Notes under the pieces: model-generated
Told to the model about the DNA's origin: nothing
Seen by the model: the letters and a program-made list of their open reading frames with translations, nothing else
Database searches by the model: none
Origin: Defluviitaleaceae bacterium
GTDB taxonomy: Bacteria; Bacillota; Clostridia; Lachnospirales; WQUN01
Assembly: GCA_009781725.1 (NCBI GenBank)
Contig: WQVF01000017.1
Span: 1 to 55,997 of the forward strand
Direction of reading: 5' to 3'
Length of the DNA: 55,997 nt
Translations under genes and position numbers: made by a program
Part shown: positions 25,415-33,418 of the stretch, piece after piece
Numbering within the stretch: position 1 is the stretch's first letter
Layout: each line of letters starts with the position of its first letter

Positions 25415-25444
25415 AAGGAGTTGCATATTGCAGCTCCTTTTTTT
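25415..25444 (+). terminator. Intrinsic terminator of the SSB-like gene
   Basis: AAGGAGTTGC, a 5-nt loop, and GCAGCTCCTT run directly into a T-rich tract, 20 bp after the stop codon. Confidence 0.88.
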
Positions 25445-25491
25445 ATTTAACAGAATGAAAACATTCCCCATTTATAGTATGTGGTGTGATA

Positions 25492-25520
25492 TTGACGTCT
25501 TCAGACTATCGTGATAGTAT
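25492..25520 (+). promoter_or_regulatory. Promoter of the LtaS-like gene
   Basis: TTGACG (25492-25497), a 17-bp spacer and TAGTAT (25515-25520) form a good sigma-A promoter. The 210-bp leader contains a palindrome AGCGGTGCACCGCT and palindromic element copy 4 before the start codon. Confidence 0.6.
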
Positions 25521-25613
25521 GGCATGCAGACTATTGAAGTAGTATGAAAGGGAAGATCAAGCTTTAGCGGTGCACCGCTCCATGCTTTGACCTCAATCAA
25601 TAAAAACACACAA

Positions 25614-25717
25614 TATAGCGAATTAATTCGAAATCAGTCCAGTCTGTCGCCGAAAACGCGTAGAAGCGTTCGCGATTTTCGGCTCGGCCTGGACTGTTTC
25701 TCATTTAATTCGCTATA
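25614..25717. repeat. TATAGCG palindromic element, copy 4
   Basis: It has the same 104-bp length and orientation as copy 1, with both TATAGCG/CGCTATA ends intact. It lies in the leader of the LtaS-like gene, ending 16 bp before the start codon, with the ribosome site GGAGAGG just outside it. Confidence 0.88.
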
Positions 25718-25733
25718 ACATGGAGAGGTACCC

Positions 25734-27515
25734 ATGAACCAATTTGTTAACAAGCTATCTCGTATGCGCTTGGTTATATCTGCGCGTCTTACTTTCGTAT
25801 TTTTATTTATCTATGGCGGGATGTTAACCATCACTTCAATTTATCTTCTTCCCACCAGCTTTATGGTATCTGTTCGGATATTTCTGCAAAGCCCTATGTT
25901 GATTTTGCTAAACGGCCTGCCGATATGGCTTTTAGTTGGATTGCTATTTGGGATAAGCCGCAATTTGGTAGTGGCCACAGTGTTTCCAACGGTTATTACA
26001 TTTTTAATAGCATTGATTAACCGTAGCAAGGTTTTTTTCCGGGACGAGCCTTTTTTGCCGGCGGATATTTTTTTGTTTAATGAGGTGCGATATGTATCCT
26101 CGGGGATAAATTTTTTTGCAGAGTGGACTATTGTTGCGCTGATTATTTTTTTCTTACTGCTGATAATATCTTTACTCTTTGTAACGCCTTATAAACCTAA
26201 ATGGCGGTTTAGCTTACCTGGTGCAGTTGTCTGTGTGCTATGTATGACTGTTTTATTACCCACAGTTTATTGGAATCATGGATACTTTGGCAGTTTTCCT
26301 GTCGAGGGCAGCAGATTTAGGCTGGTGGATATTTATAACTCCAGGGGATCGACCTATTCTTTTCTGGCGTTTTTATCAAGGTTTTCTCCCCAGCGTCCCA
26401 ACGATTTTTCTGAGCAGTTAGCCCGGGAGATATTAGAGGGGCAAGACACCACATGTGAGCCTCATGAGCCAGGGCATATCAATGTAGTGGTTGTAATGAG
26501 TGAAAGCTTTTCTCGGTTGTCGGACAATCCTACATTTGGCTTTGAGAACGACCCACTAGCAGCCTTTCATGAGCTTGCTGCCCGTGAGGGTAGTGTAATA
26601 GGGGATATTATCGTGCCCAACTTTGGCGGTGGCACTGCCAACACTGAGTTCGATGTTCTTACAGGGATGTCTACCCAGTTTATCCGAGAATCACCTTCAT
26701 CATTTTGGTTTATCCGCCAACCCTTCGAGTCCATTGTCTCTGTGCTTGTAGGCAGGGGATATCATACTGTTGCAATGCATCCCGGGGCACCCTGGTTCTA
26801 CAATCGGCAAAATGTCTACCGACATTTGGGTTTTCATGATATGTATTTCCGCTATGATTTCCTGGAGGCTGGCGCGGAGACTATTACTCGTCTTGTGTGC
26901 GAGGCCTCGACCTTTGATTTTCTACGTGATGTAATTGCGAACAGGGACAGAGCCCAGGGCCCTATGTTTGCATATATGGTAACTATCCAAAATCATATGC
27001 CCTTTGCCAATAGATTCTATAGTGGTTCCCGCGGCATGACATCGGATATCTACCTTAGTGATGCAGAAATGAACGAATTATACAATTATTTCTATGGAAT
27101 CCGTCAAAGTGCGGAGGAGCTTCTTGCCCTTGCGGATTTCTTAGAAAATGAAGACGAACCGTTTTTACTGGTATTCTACAGTGATCATTTGCCCTCATTT
27201 GCCGGCGGGATAGGTATATATCAGCGGCTTGGTCTAGACCTTGCCGCGGAGCCAGAATTGCAGTTTACAGTACCCTATCTTATATTCGCCAACGAGTTGG
27301 CCCGTGAGCTTATTTCTTTTGAGGATGTACCGCTCCTATTTAGCGCAAATTATATGGGCCAGCAATTGCTTTCATTCTTGGGATTTGAACAGGATACTGC
27401 GTGGTTTTCTTTCTTGACAGACTATATCGCACAGCACCCGATAATGGATTTATATTATGGGTATAATGATTTTCGAGTTTTGCAGTATTATTTTATGAGG
27501 CATAGGTTTCGGTGA
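25734..27515 (+). CDS. LtaS-like membrane phosphoglycerol transferase (sulfatase fold)
   Basis: The 593-residue protein has about five N-terminal membrane helices (residues 15-180). An extracellular alkaline-phosphatase/sulfatase domain (about 248-560) follows. Lipoteichoic acid synthase landmarks are present: a metal-binding Glu257 in VVVMSESFS, the catalytic Thr301 in FGGGTANTEFDVLTGM, and an Asp-His pair in FYSDHLPSFAGG. Such enzymes transfer glycerol phosphate from phosphatidylglycerol to a glycolipid or wall polymer. Substrate variants exist (LtaP primase, other polymer modifiers), so the exact polymer is uncertain. It is monocistronic behind its own promoter. Confidence 0.88.
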   Translation: MNQFVNKLSRMRLVISARLTFVFLFIYGGMLTITSIYLLPTSFMVSVRIFLQSPMLILLNGLPIWLLVGLLFGISRNLVVATVFPTVITFLIALINRSKVFFRDEPFLPADIFLFNEVRYVSSGINFFAEWTIVALIIFFLLLIISLLFVTPYKPKWRFSLPGAVVCVLCMTVLLPTVYWNHGYFGSFPVEGSRFRLVDIYNSRGSTYSFLAFLSRFSPQRPNDFSEQLAREILEGQDTTCEPHEPGHINVVVVMSESFSRLSDNPTFGFENDPLAAFHELAAREGSVIGDIIVPNFGGGTANTEFDVLTGMSTQFIRESPSSFWFIRQPFESIVSVLVGRGYHTVAMHPGAPWFYNRQNVYRHLGFHDMYFRYDFLEAGAETITRLVCEASTFDFLRDVIANRDRAQGPMFAYMVTIQNHMPFANRFYSGSRGMTSDIYLSDAEMNELYNYFYGIRQSAEELLALADFLENEDEPFLLVFYSDHLPSFAGGIGIYQRLGLDLAAEPELQFTVPYLIFANELARELISFEDVPLLFSANYMGQQLLSFLGFEQDTAWFSFLTDYIAQHPIMDLYYGYNDFRVLQYYFMRHRFR

Positions 27516-27532
27516 GGCCAACCCTTTTGAAT

Positions 27533-28765
27533 TTACATGCACAATACAACAGCAACATCATTAACATTGGTTCCGGTAGGGCCGGTGATTAATAGGCTGT
27601 TTACAGCTTTTAGGCCATTGTAGGAATCATTATCAGCTAGGATTTTATCTATATTCAGGCCTTGAGCGGCTAGGCTGGCTTTGGTTTTTCCATCCACTAT
27701 GCCTCCGGCGGCATCTGTAGGGCCATCTGTGCCGTCGGAGCCTAGGGAGAAGATTACAGTGTTCTCAAGTCCTGCTATGCTTTTTGCCGCAGCTAAGGCT
27801 AGCTCTTGGTTTCGGCCTCCCTTTCCGTTGCCTGTGACATGTACTATCGTTTCCCCGCCTGCGATAATTGCGCAGGGTCTTTGAAAATGGGAATCCCTTG
27901 CCATTGCCCCTAAGAATTTCCCTGCTTCCGCGGCTTGGCAGTCTAAGGATGTGGTCAGGATATATGAGGTGTAACCGAAGGCCAAGGCACTTGTGGCGGC
28001 GGATTCGCAAAGGGAGCGAACGGAGCCTGTAACAATTGCTGTCACATTGTCGATGGTTTTGGGCGTTTCTATTTCTAGTAGGGTTTTATGAGCGGGGCTT
28101 AGGTCAAGGCCATATTTTTTTGCAATATAAATAGCCTCTTCCTTAGTGGATGTATCTGAGGTAGCGGGGCCTGATGCAATGGCATCCGGTCTATCCCCTA
28201 GTACATCTGATAGGATTATTGCAAAGATGTTTGCGGGCTCACAAAGTGTCGCAAATCTCCCAGCCTTAACCTTTGAAAACCGCTTACGAATGGTGTTGAT
28301 TTCAGAGATATCGGCACCACCGGCCAGCAAAGTGCCTGTGTGTGCCGCAATATCCTCCAAGCTAATCCCATCCATAGGAGCTTCAAAGAGGGCTGAACCG
28401 CCGCCGGAAACAAGGAACAGCAGTTTATCATCATTGTCAAGTTTTTCGGCCAGGGTTAACACTGCCTTGGTTGCCTCTACGGAATTTTCATCAGGGATTG
28501 GATGCCCTGCTTCAAATATTGTTGTCCGTGGAATTGCCCCCTGGGAATGGTTGTACTTTGTAATCACAACTCCTGTTTGGATTTTGTCGCCAAGGTAGCG
28601 GCTTGCGGCGGCTGCCATTGTCCATGCGGCCTTGCCTATGGCTACAAGGTGGATTTTTTCGCCTAAATCTTGGTTTGCAAGAGCTCTGACTACGGCTTCA
28701 TCAGGTAGGTTGTCTTCTATTATTTTGGAAATCATCCTGTGAGCGTGGCTATGCATTTCTGTCAT
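27533..28765 (-). CDS. gckA: Glycerate 2-kinase, MOFRL family
   Basis: The 410-residue enzyme has an N-terminal GKAAWTMAAAASRYLG motif and FLVSGGGSALFEAP, a phosphate-binding loop. The C-terminal MOFRL domain contains GGETIVHVTGNGKGGRNQ and LGSDGTDGPTDAAGG. These features identify type II glycerate kinases, which convert D-glycerate to 2-phosphoglycerate with ATP and feed lower glycolysis. The length is typical (about 400-450). AAGGGG lies about 9 nt before the ATG, inside the end of the DUF2161 gene, so it is translationally linked as the last gene of a five-gene operon. There is no link in function to the upstream genes. Confidence 0.9.
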   Translation of the reverse strand: MTEMHSHAHRMISKIIEDNLPDEAVVRALANQDLGEKIHLVAIGKAAWTMAAAASRYLGDKIQTGVVITKYNHSQGAIPRTTIFEAGHPIPDENSVEATKAVLTLAEKLDNDDKLLFLVSGGGSALFEAPMDGISLEDIAAHTGTLLAGGADISEINTIRKRFSKVKAGRFATLCEPANIFAIILSDVLGDRPDAIASGPATSDTSTKEEAIYIAKKYGLDLSPAHKTLLEIETPKTIDNVTAIVTGSVRSLCESAATSALAFGYTSYILTTSLDCQAAEAGKFLGAMARDSHFQRPCAIIAGGETIVHVTGNGKGGRNQELALAAAKSIAGLENTVIFSLGSDGTDGPTDAAGGIVDGKTKASLAAQGLNIDKILADNDSYNGLKAVNSLLITGPTGTNVNDVAVVLCM

Positions 28766-28768
28766 GTG

Positions 28769-29473
28769 CTATACCCCTTCTGCTTTCATCCGGTAGAAAA
28801 TCACAAGCTTTTCGGCTTCATTTTCTCGCAAGAATGCATGGCCGTCGGTGCTTAATCCGAATCGGCCTCTTGCTACTTGTTTGTACCAATTATAATAGTT
28901 AACTCGTAAAATTGAGTAGGTATCTTTTTCGCAGCCATGGATTTGGGTCAGTTCTTTTGCGGATAGGTCGCCATGGGCTTCTAGCAAGCAGGCTATGCGT
29001 ACTGCTCGTTCGCGGTAGGCAGTATTGACCGTGCCTTTGCTGCCGCCGGTGGTATCTGTTGTGCGTCCGGCAATTTCTTTCCGTATAATAGCGGACTTTT
29101 TTGTGGTTTTGTCAGCTTTGCCTGATGGGAACAGAATAATTTCCGCGTGTTTTGCTGGGCTGTCAAGTGCTACGGATATTAGGCCGATTTGGAGTTTTTT
29201 CAAAAGGCGTTGCAGCTTCATAAAGCTGCCGCCACGAGCTTTCCGAGGGCGTGGGACGGCAACGAATACCCAATCTGTAGCGGTCTGGCGTTCCATTGCT
29301 TGGAAAATAAGCTTTAGATTAGCGGAAAGTTTCATTTCGACAATCCATAGCTGGTCATCCTTTACCGCAGCGATATCGCAGCCTTTGACTTCACCTCGTA
29401 CGGTGAAGCCTTGGTCTTGAAGCATGTCACGGATTGGGTTATATAGGTCCGTTTCTTTGTATGTAGTTTTCAT
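28769..29473 (-). CDS. DUF2161 protein, predicted PD-(D/E)XK phosphodiesterase
   Basis: The 234-residue protein has an N-terminal restriction-endonuclease-like core. Asp33 in GCDIAAVKD, then Glu46 and Lys48 in LWIVEMKLS, form the D...ExK catalytic set. A basic linker (about 80-150) leads to a C-terminal winged-helix-like part (RAVRIACLLEAHGDLSAKEL and later). This matches the DUF2161 family, whose nuclease role is predicted but unproven. The start overlaps the rlmN stop as ATGA, so translation is coupled. With no methylase nearby it is unlikely to be a restriction enzyme; DNA repair or RNA processing are possible. Confidence 0.75.
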   Translation of the reverse strand: MKTTYKETDLYNPIRDMLQDQGFTVRGEVKGCDIAAVKDDQLWIVEMKLSANLKLIFQAMERQTATDWVFVAVPRPRKARGGSFMKLQRLLKKLQIGLISVALDSPAKHAEIILFPSGKADKTTKKSAIIRKEIAGRTTDTTGGSKGTVNTAYRERAVRIACLLEAHGDLSAKELTQIHGCEKDTYSILRVNYYNWYKQVARGRFGLSTDGHAFLRENEAEKLVIFYRMKAEGV

Positions 29474-30492
29474 AAGGGCTTGCTCTTTAGCTGCCCGCAG
29501 GCAGCATTAACTTCAGCACCTATTGTCCGGCGTATTGTAACGGGGATTTTCGCCTGTTCTAATATTGCCGCGAAAGCTTGGGCTTCTTTTCTTTTGGTTG
29601 GAGAAAAGCCTGAATCAGTTACTTGATTTACCGGAATCAAGTTTACATGGCAGAGCAATCCTTTAAGGAGTTTGGCCAGAGCTCTGGCATGGGCGGGGCT
29701 GTCGTTTATTCCTTCTGTAAGGGCATATTCAAAGGTTATACGGCGGTGGGTGATTTGTGTGTATTCCTGGCAGGCGGCTATCAATTCTTTAATGGAATAT
29801 CCCCGGGCGATGGGCATCATGGTTTGACGGGTTGTGTCGTCTGGCCCATGTAGTGAGATAGCCAAGTTGATTTGCAAACGGCGTTCCCCCAAGGCCAGAA
29901 TTTCCGGCACCAATCCACAGGTCGAAAGAGTGATATGCCGCTGGCCGATTCCAGCACCTTTGGGGTGTGTAATTAGCTCGATAAAACCCAGGGTCGCGTT
30001 AAAATTATCCAGGGGCTCGCCGCAGCCCATTAGCACGATATTTCGTATATCACCGGCGGCATAAACCTGCATACACATTTCCCCGGTAGTTAGATTGCGA
30101 ATAAATCCATCTTGCCCCGTTGCGCAGAAATAACAACCCATCCTGCATCCGGCTTGGGTAGATATGCAAAGAGAAGGGCCATGAGCATATTGCATAAGCA
30201 CGGATTCGACTTGAACAGCCGATTCACTCCTCAATTCCAGTAGAAACTTTACCGTTCCGTCAGTTGCGGTGAGTTGTTCGACTACTCTTGATTGGGTGAT
30301 ATAGCAGCGGTTTTCTAGTTCCTCCCGGAGAGATTTTGGCTGGTTATCCATTTTGGCAAAAGAAAAAGCCCCACCAGCGGCAGGAAACCGCTTGTGAAGC
30401 CATTCGAATATTTGCAAAGCACGGTATGCAGGTTGGCTTAAATCACGCATTAATTGTTCCAGCTCTTGGAGATTCATTGATAATATGTCCAT
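29470..30492 (-). CDS. rlmN: 23S rRNA/tRNA adenine-C2 methyltransferase RlmN
   Basis: This is a 340-residue radical SAM enzyme. The iron-sulfur ligands are Cys116, Cys120 and Cys123 in CRMGCYFC. MGCGEPLDNF is the SAM-binding GEP-like motif. The methyl-carrying cysteine lies near the C-terminus in EVNAACGQL. RlmN methylates A2503 of 23S rRNA and A37 of some tRNAs. The ATG at 30492 begins one base after the mgtE stop (TGACATG), pointing to translational coupling; an upstream in-frame ATG would extend into mgtE. Cfr, the resistance paralogue, is less likely given the housekeeping operon and the RlmN-like ends. Confidence 0.9.
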   Translation of the reverse strand: MDILSMNLQELEQLMRDLSQPAYRALQIFEWLHKRFPAAGGAFSFAKMDNQPKSLREELENRCYITQSRVVEQLTATDGTVKFLLELRSESAVQVESVLMQYAHGPSLCISTQAGCRMGCYFCATGQDGFIRNLTTGEMCMQVYAAGDIRNIVLMGCGEPLDNFNATLGFIELITHPKGAGIGQRHITLSTCGLVPEILALGERRLQINLAISLHGPDDTTRQTMMPIARGYSIKELIAACQEYTQITHRRITFEYALTEGINDSPAHARALAKLLKGLLCHVNLIPVNQVTDSGFSPTKRKEAQAFAAILEQAKIPVTIRRTIGAEVNAACGQLKSKPL

Positions 30493-30493
30493 G

Positions 30494-31834
30494 TCAGATA
30501 TTAAATGCCACCCGGGCAATAGAAAAGAACACAATCAGCGCGGTACAGTCTACTATTGTCGTAATAATAGGCGCGGCCATTGTGGCTGGGTCTATTCTCA
30601 TTTTTTTGGCTAAAATAGGAAGGGTGCAACCTATGGATTTGGCTACTACTAGTGTGATTGCCAGGCTTAGTGAAACCACCAGTGCCAGAGTCCCATCTCC
30701 GTCATGCATCAGCCATATTCTTGCATAATTGGCCAAGCCCAGGACTATGCCGCATACTATAGCAATCCGGGTCTCCCGCCAGATTACTTGTACCACATCC
30801 TTGATTACAATTTCACCAAGGGCCATACCACGGATAACCACCGTGGTGGATTGTGCGCCAGCGTTGCCTCCTGCCCCCATTAGCATAGGAATAAACGCCA
30901 CTAGCACAGGAAGCACTGCTAGTGAATCCTCAAAGGTGGAGATTATCGCACCGGTTATTGCTGCGGTTAGCATTAGTATCAGCAGCCAGGTTATGCGATT
31001 TTTTGCGTGTCTTAGCACTCCGGTGCGCATATATGGCTCGTCGGTTGTGTTTCGTATACCTACCATTTTTTCTACATCTTCTGTGGTTTCTTCGGCTATT
31101 ACTCGCAGGATGTCGTCAACGGTGACTATCCCCACAAGCTGGCCGCCTCGGTTTACTACTGGCATTGCAATTAGGTCGTATTTGCGGAATTGGTTGGTCA
31201 ATTCCTCTTGGTCATCAGCGGCGTTGGCGGATATTACATTGGTGTCCATTATCCCGGCTATAGGCTGGGTGAGTCCGGCTCTTACCAAGGTATCGGCGGT
31301 GATTACGCCTATCAGCTTGCGGTCTTCATCTATTACATAACAGGTGTAAATTGTTTCCTTATCCACACCTGATGTACGAATGGTTTCTAGGGCATCCTTT
31401 ACGGTCATGGATAGTGAGAGCTCCACGATTTCTGTGGTCATTAGGCTACCGGCAGAGTCATCAGGGTAGTCCAGCAGACGGTCGACCATCGTACTTTTTT
31501 CGGAGCTTACTTGATCGAGTACATATTTGCCTACATCTTCTGGTACATCTTCTATGAAGTCCACCATATCGTCTATGGGGAGCTCTTCCATTATGCCCTC
31601 TACTTCATCGTCACTTAAGACTTCCACCAGCATCTGTTGCTTGTCTGGGGAAATATATGAAAACACATCGGCAGCCAGGTCGTCGCTTAATAATCGGAAT
31701 GCAGCGATAGACTGCTCGTCGTCCAGATATTCAAGAATCTCGGCAATATCTGCCTCGTTCATTTCGGCGAATTGAGACCGCAAAGTATTCTCATCCAGAG
31801 GGGTTTGGGTCAATAGTTGTAAGATATCGGTCAT
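30494..31834 (-). CDS. mgtE: Magnesium transporter MgtE, copy 1
   Basis: The 446-residue protein has an N-terminal superhelical domain (about 1-125, acidic), a CBS pair (about 130-250, LIGVITADTLVRA and LVGIVTVDDILRV) and five membrane helices (about 280-446). The pore-region motif PMLMGAGGNAGAQST is present; the conserved Asp appears as the usual GGNAGxQ context. MgtE is a Mg2+ channel gated by Mg2+ binding between the N and CBS domains. It is a tandem paralogue of the next gene upstream (12-bp gap, AAGGAGGGCGG site). The two copies differ throughout, so the duplication is old. Confidence 0.92.
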   Translation of the reverse strand: MTDILQLLTQTPLDENTLRSQFAEMNEADIAEILEYLDDEQSIAAFRLLSDDLAADVFSYISPDKQQMLVEVLSDDEVEGIMEELPIDDMVDFIEDVPEDVGKYVLDQVSSEKSTMVDRLLDYPDDSAGSLMTTEIVELSLSMTVKDALETIRTSGVDKETIYTCYVIDEDRKLIGVITADTLVRAGLTQPIAGIMDTNVISANAADDQEELTNQFRKYDLIAMPVVNRGGQLVGIVTVDDILRVIAEETTEDVEKMVGIRNTTDEPYMRTGVLRHAKNRITWLLILMLTAAITGAIISTFEDSLAVLPVLVAFIPMLMGAGGNAGAQSTTVVIRGMALGEIVIKDVVQVIWRETRIAIVCGIVLGLANYARIWLMHDGDGTLALVVSLSLAITLVVAKSIGCTLPILAKKMRIDPATMAAPIITTIVDCTALIVFFSIARVAFNI

Positions 31835-31846
31835 ATGCCGCCCTCC

Positions 31847-33196
31847 TTATAGTCCTGGTAAAATTAATCGTGCAATGGAAAAATACATAAACAGAGATAC
31901 CACATCCAGCAATGTTTTAATTATAGGTGCGGCCATTACAGCAGGGTCAATCTTAAATTTCTTTGCTGCCATTGGGAGCAGGCAGCCCATTGTTTTTGCC
32001 AGAAAAACCACTGCGAGTAATGTTATTGAAATAACCAAAGTGAGCAGCGCGTTCCTTGGGCCAAAAATCATTACTCTAATGGCATTGGCAATGCTTAGCC
32101 CAACTCCACAGAGCAAGGCCACACGAATTTCTTTCCACCAGGCTTTGAATAGGTCCTTTGAGGATATTTCATCCAGAGCCATACTGCGAATAATCAAAGA
32201 CGAAGTCTGGACTCCGGCATTGCCCCCAGTGTCCATTAGCATCGGGATAAAAGGAATCAAAGCCGGAAGGATGGCCATCGCATCCTCGAAGTTTTCAAGC
32301 ACCATCTCGGCAAAAATAGCTGCAAACATTAGTATCAGTAGCCAGCCTATCCGTTGTAGGGATTGTTTGAATACCCCGGTTTTGAGGTATGGATCATCAT
32401 CCATGGGCATAATACCCGCCATTTTTTCAAAGTCCTCTGTGGCTTCTTCTTCTACGATTTCAACCATATCATCAACGGTTATTATGCCCACAAGACGGTT
32501 CTCACTATCCACGATAGGGAGTGAGAGTAGGTCGTATTTTCGGAAAAGGGCGGCGGCTACCTCCTGATCGTCTTGAGTCCCGGCGAATATTACTTGGCGG
32601 CGGGTCAAGTCACCCAAGCGTTGATGCTGTTTAGCCAGCAGCAAAGTCTTGAGAGAGATATAGCCGATAAGCATCTTATCCCGCCGCACAACATAGCAGG
32701 TATGAAGGCCATGGACACGGGTTTTCCGCATCTGGTCAAAGGCTTCAAGAACTGTCAGGTCTTCACCAAAAGCCATAAACTCCGTGGTCATTATGCTGCC
32801 GATGGAATCCTCCGGGTATTGCAAAAGTTGATTAATGGTAGCCCGCCTCTCAGGAGTAACATTGGAGAGCACCTTTGTGACTACATTGGCAGGCATTTCT
32901 TCGATAAAATCTACGGCATCATCCATAAAAAGGTCGCTTACGATGCTGCCTGCCTCGGCGGCGGTAAGGGCTTCTACGATAATCTGCTGTTTGTCTGGGT
33001 TAATATGAGCGAATACATTGGCTGCGATATCTTTAGGTAGCATTCTAAAGACTTGGATGGTCTGCTCCTTTTCCAGGTCGTCGAAGATATCGCCTATGTC
33101 TATGATATTCATTGCAAGAATAGAGTCTCTAAGGGCGATTAGAGGGATAGGGGTTTCTCGGATAAGAGCAAGAATTTTTTCGCGGGAATCTTTCAT
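31847..33196 (-). CDS. mgtE: Magnesium transporter MgtE, copy 2
   Basis: The 449-residue protein has the same order: N domain (LALIRETPIPLIALRDSI onward), CBS pair (MLIGYISLKTLLLAK and LVGIITVDDMVEIVEEE) and five helices with PMLMDTGGNAGVQTSS. This copy keeps the pore Asp (LMDTGGN), whereas copy 1 has LMGAGGN at that place, so the two probably differ in conductance or gating. The ATG at 33196 sits 6 nt behind AGGAGGG; an in-frame ATG six codons upstream has no such site. It is the first gene of the five-gene operon. No M-box magnesium riboswitch is recognisable upstream; instead a three-fold hairpin repeat fills the leader. Confidence 0.92.
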   Translation of the reverse strand: MKDSREKILALIRETPIPLIALRDSILAMNIIDIGDIFDDLEKEQTIQVFRMLPKDIAANVFAHINPDKQQIIVEALTAAEAGSIVSDLFMDDAVDFIEEMPANVVTKVLSNVTPERRATINQLLQYPEDSIGSIMTTEFMAFGEDLTVLEAFDQMRKTRVHGLHTCYVVRRDKMLIGYISLKTLLLAKQHQRLGDLTRRQVIFAGTQDDQEVAAALFRKYDLLSLPIVDSENRLVGIITVDDMVEIVEEEATEDFEKMAGIMPMDDDPYLKTGVFKQSLQRIGWLLILMFAAIFAEMVLENFEDAMAILPALIPFIPMLMDTGGNAGVQTSSLIIRSMALDEISSKDLFKAWWKEIRVALLCGVGLSIANAIRVMIFGPRNALLTLVISITLLAVVFLAKTMGCLLPMAAKKFKIDPAVMAAPIIKTLLDVVSLFMYFSIARLILPGL

Positions 33197-33215
33197 TGGC
33201 ACCCTCCTAATCAAT

Positions 33216-33411
33216 AAATTTTTCTTCTGCGAGTGCTTCTACGCAGAAAAAAATTTATGGTTTTGCCGCAGGCAAAAGATTTCATTTTAAATTTTTCTTC
33301 TGCGAGTGCTTCTACGCAGAAAAAAATTTATGGTTTTGCCGCAGGCAAAAGATTTCATTCTAAAATTTTTCTTCTGCGAATGCGTCTACGCAGAAAAAAA
33401 TTTATGGTTTT
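33216..33411. repeat. Three tandem 73-bp hairpin repeats
   Basis: Two full units (33216, 33289) and one of about 50 bp (33363) begin AAATTTTTCTTCTGCG. Each holds the inverted repeat TTCTGCG-N10-CGCAGAA inside AAATTTT/AAAATTT flanks. The full units also carry TTTTGCCGCAGGCAAAA. The array lies between the stop of the PTS IIC gene (8 bp away) and the ribosome site of mgtE copy 2, so it is both the 3' flank of one gene and the 5' leader of the other. Confidence 0.9.
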
Positions 33412-33418
33412 TATTATA

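Noticed and set aside
28769..29473. Restriction endonuclease
   Set aside because: The catalytic pattern fits, but no methyltransferase for DNA is adjacent and the family is found in housekeeping contexts.
33197..33418. M-box magnesium riboswitch before mgtE
   Set aside because: The leader consists of the tandem repeats; the conserved M-box core was not seen.
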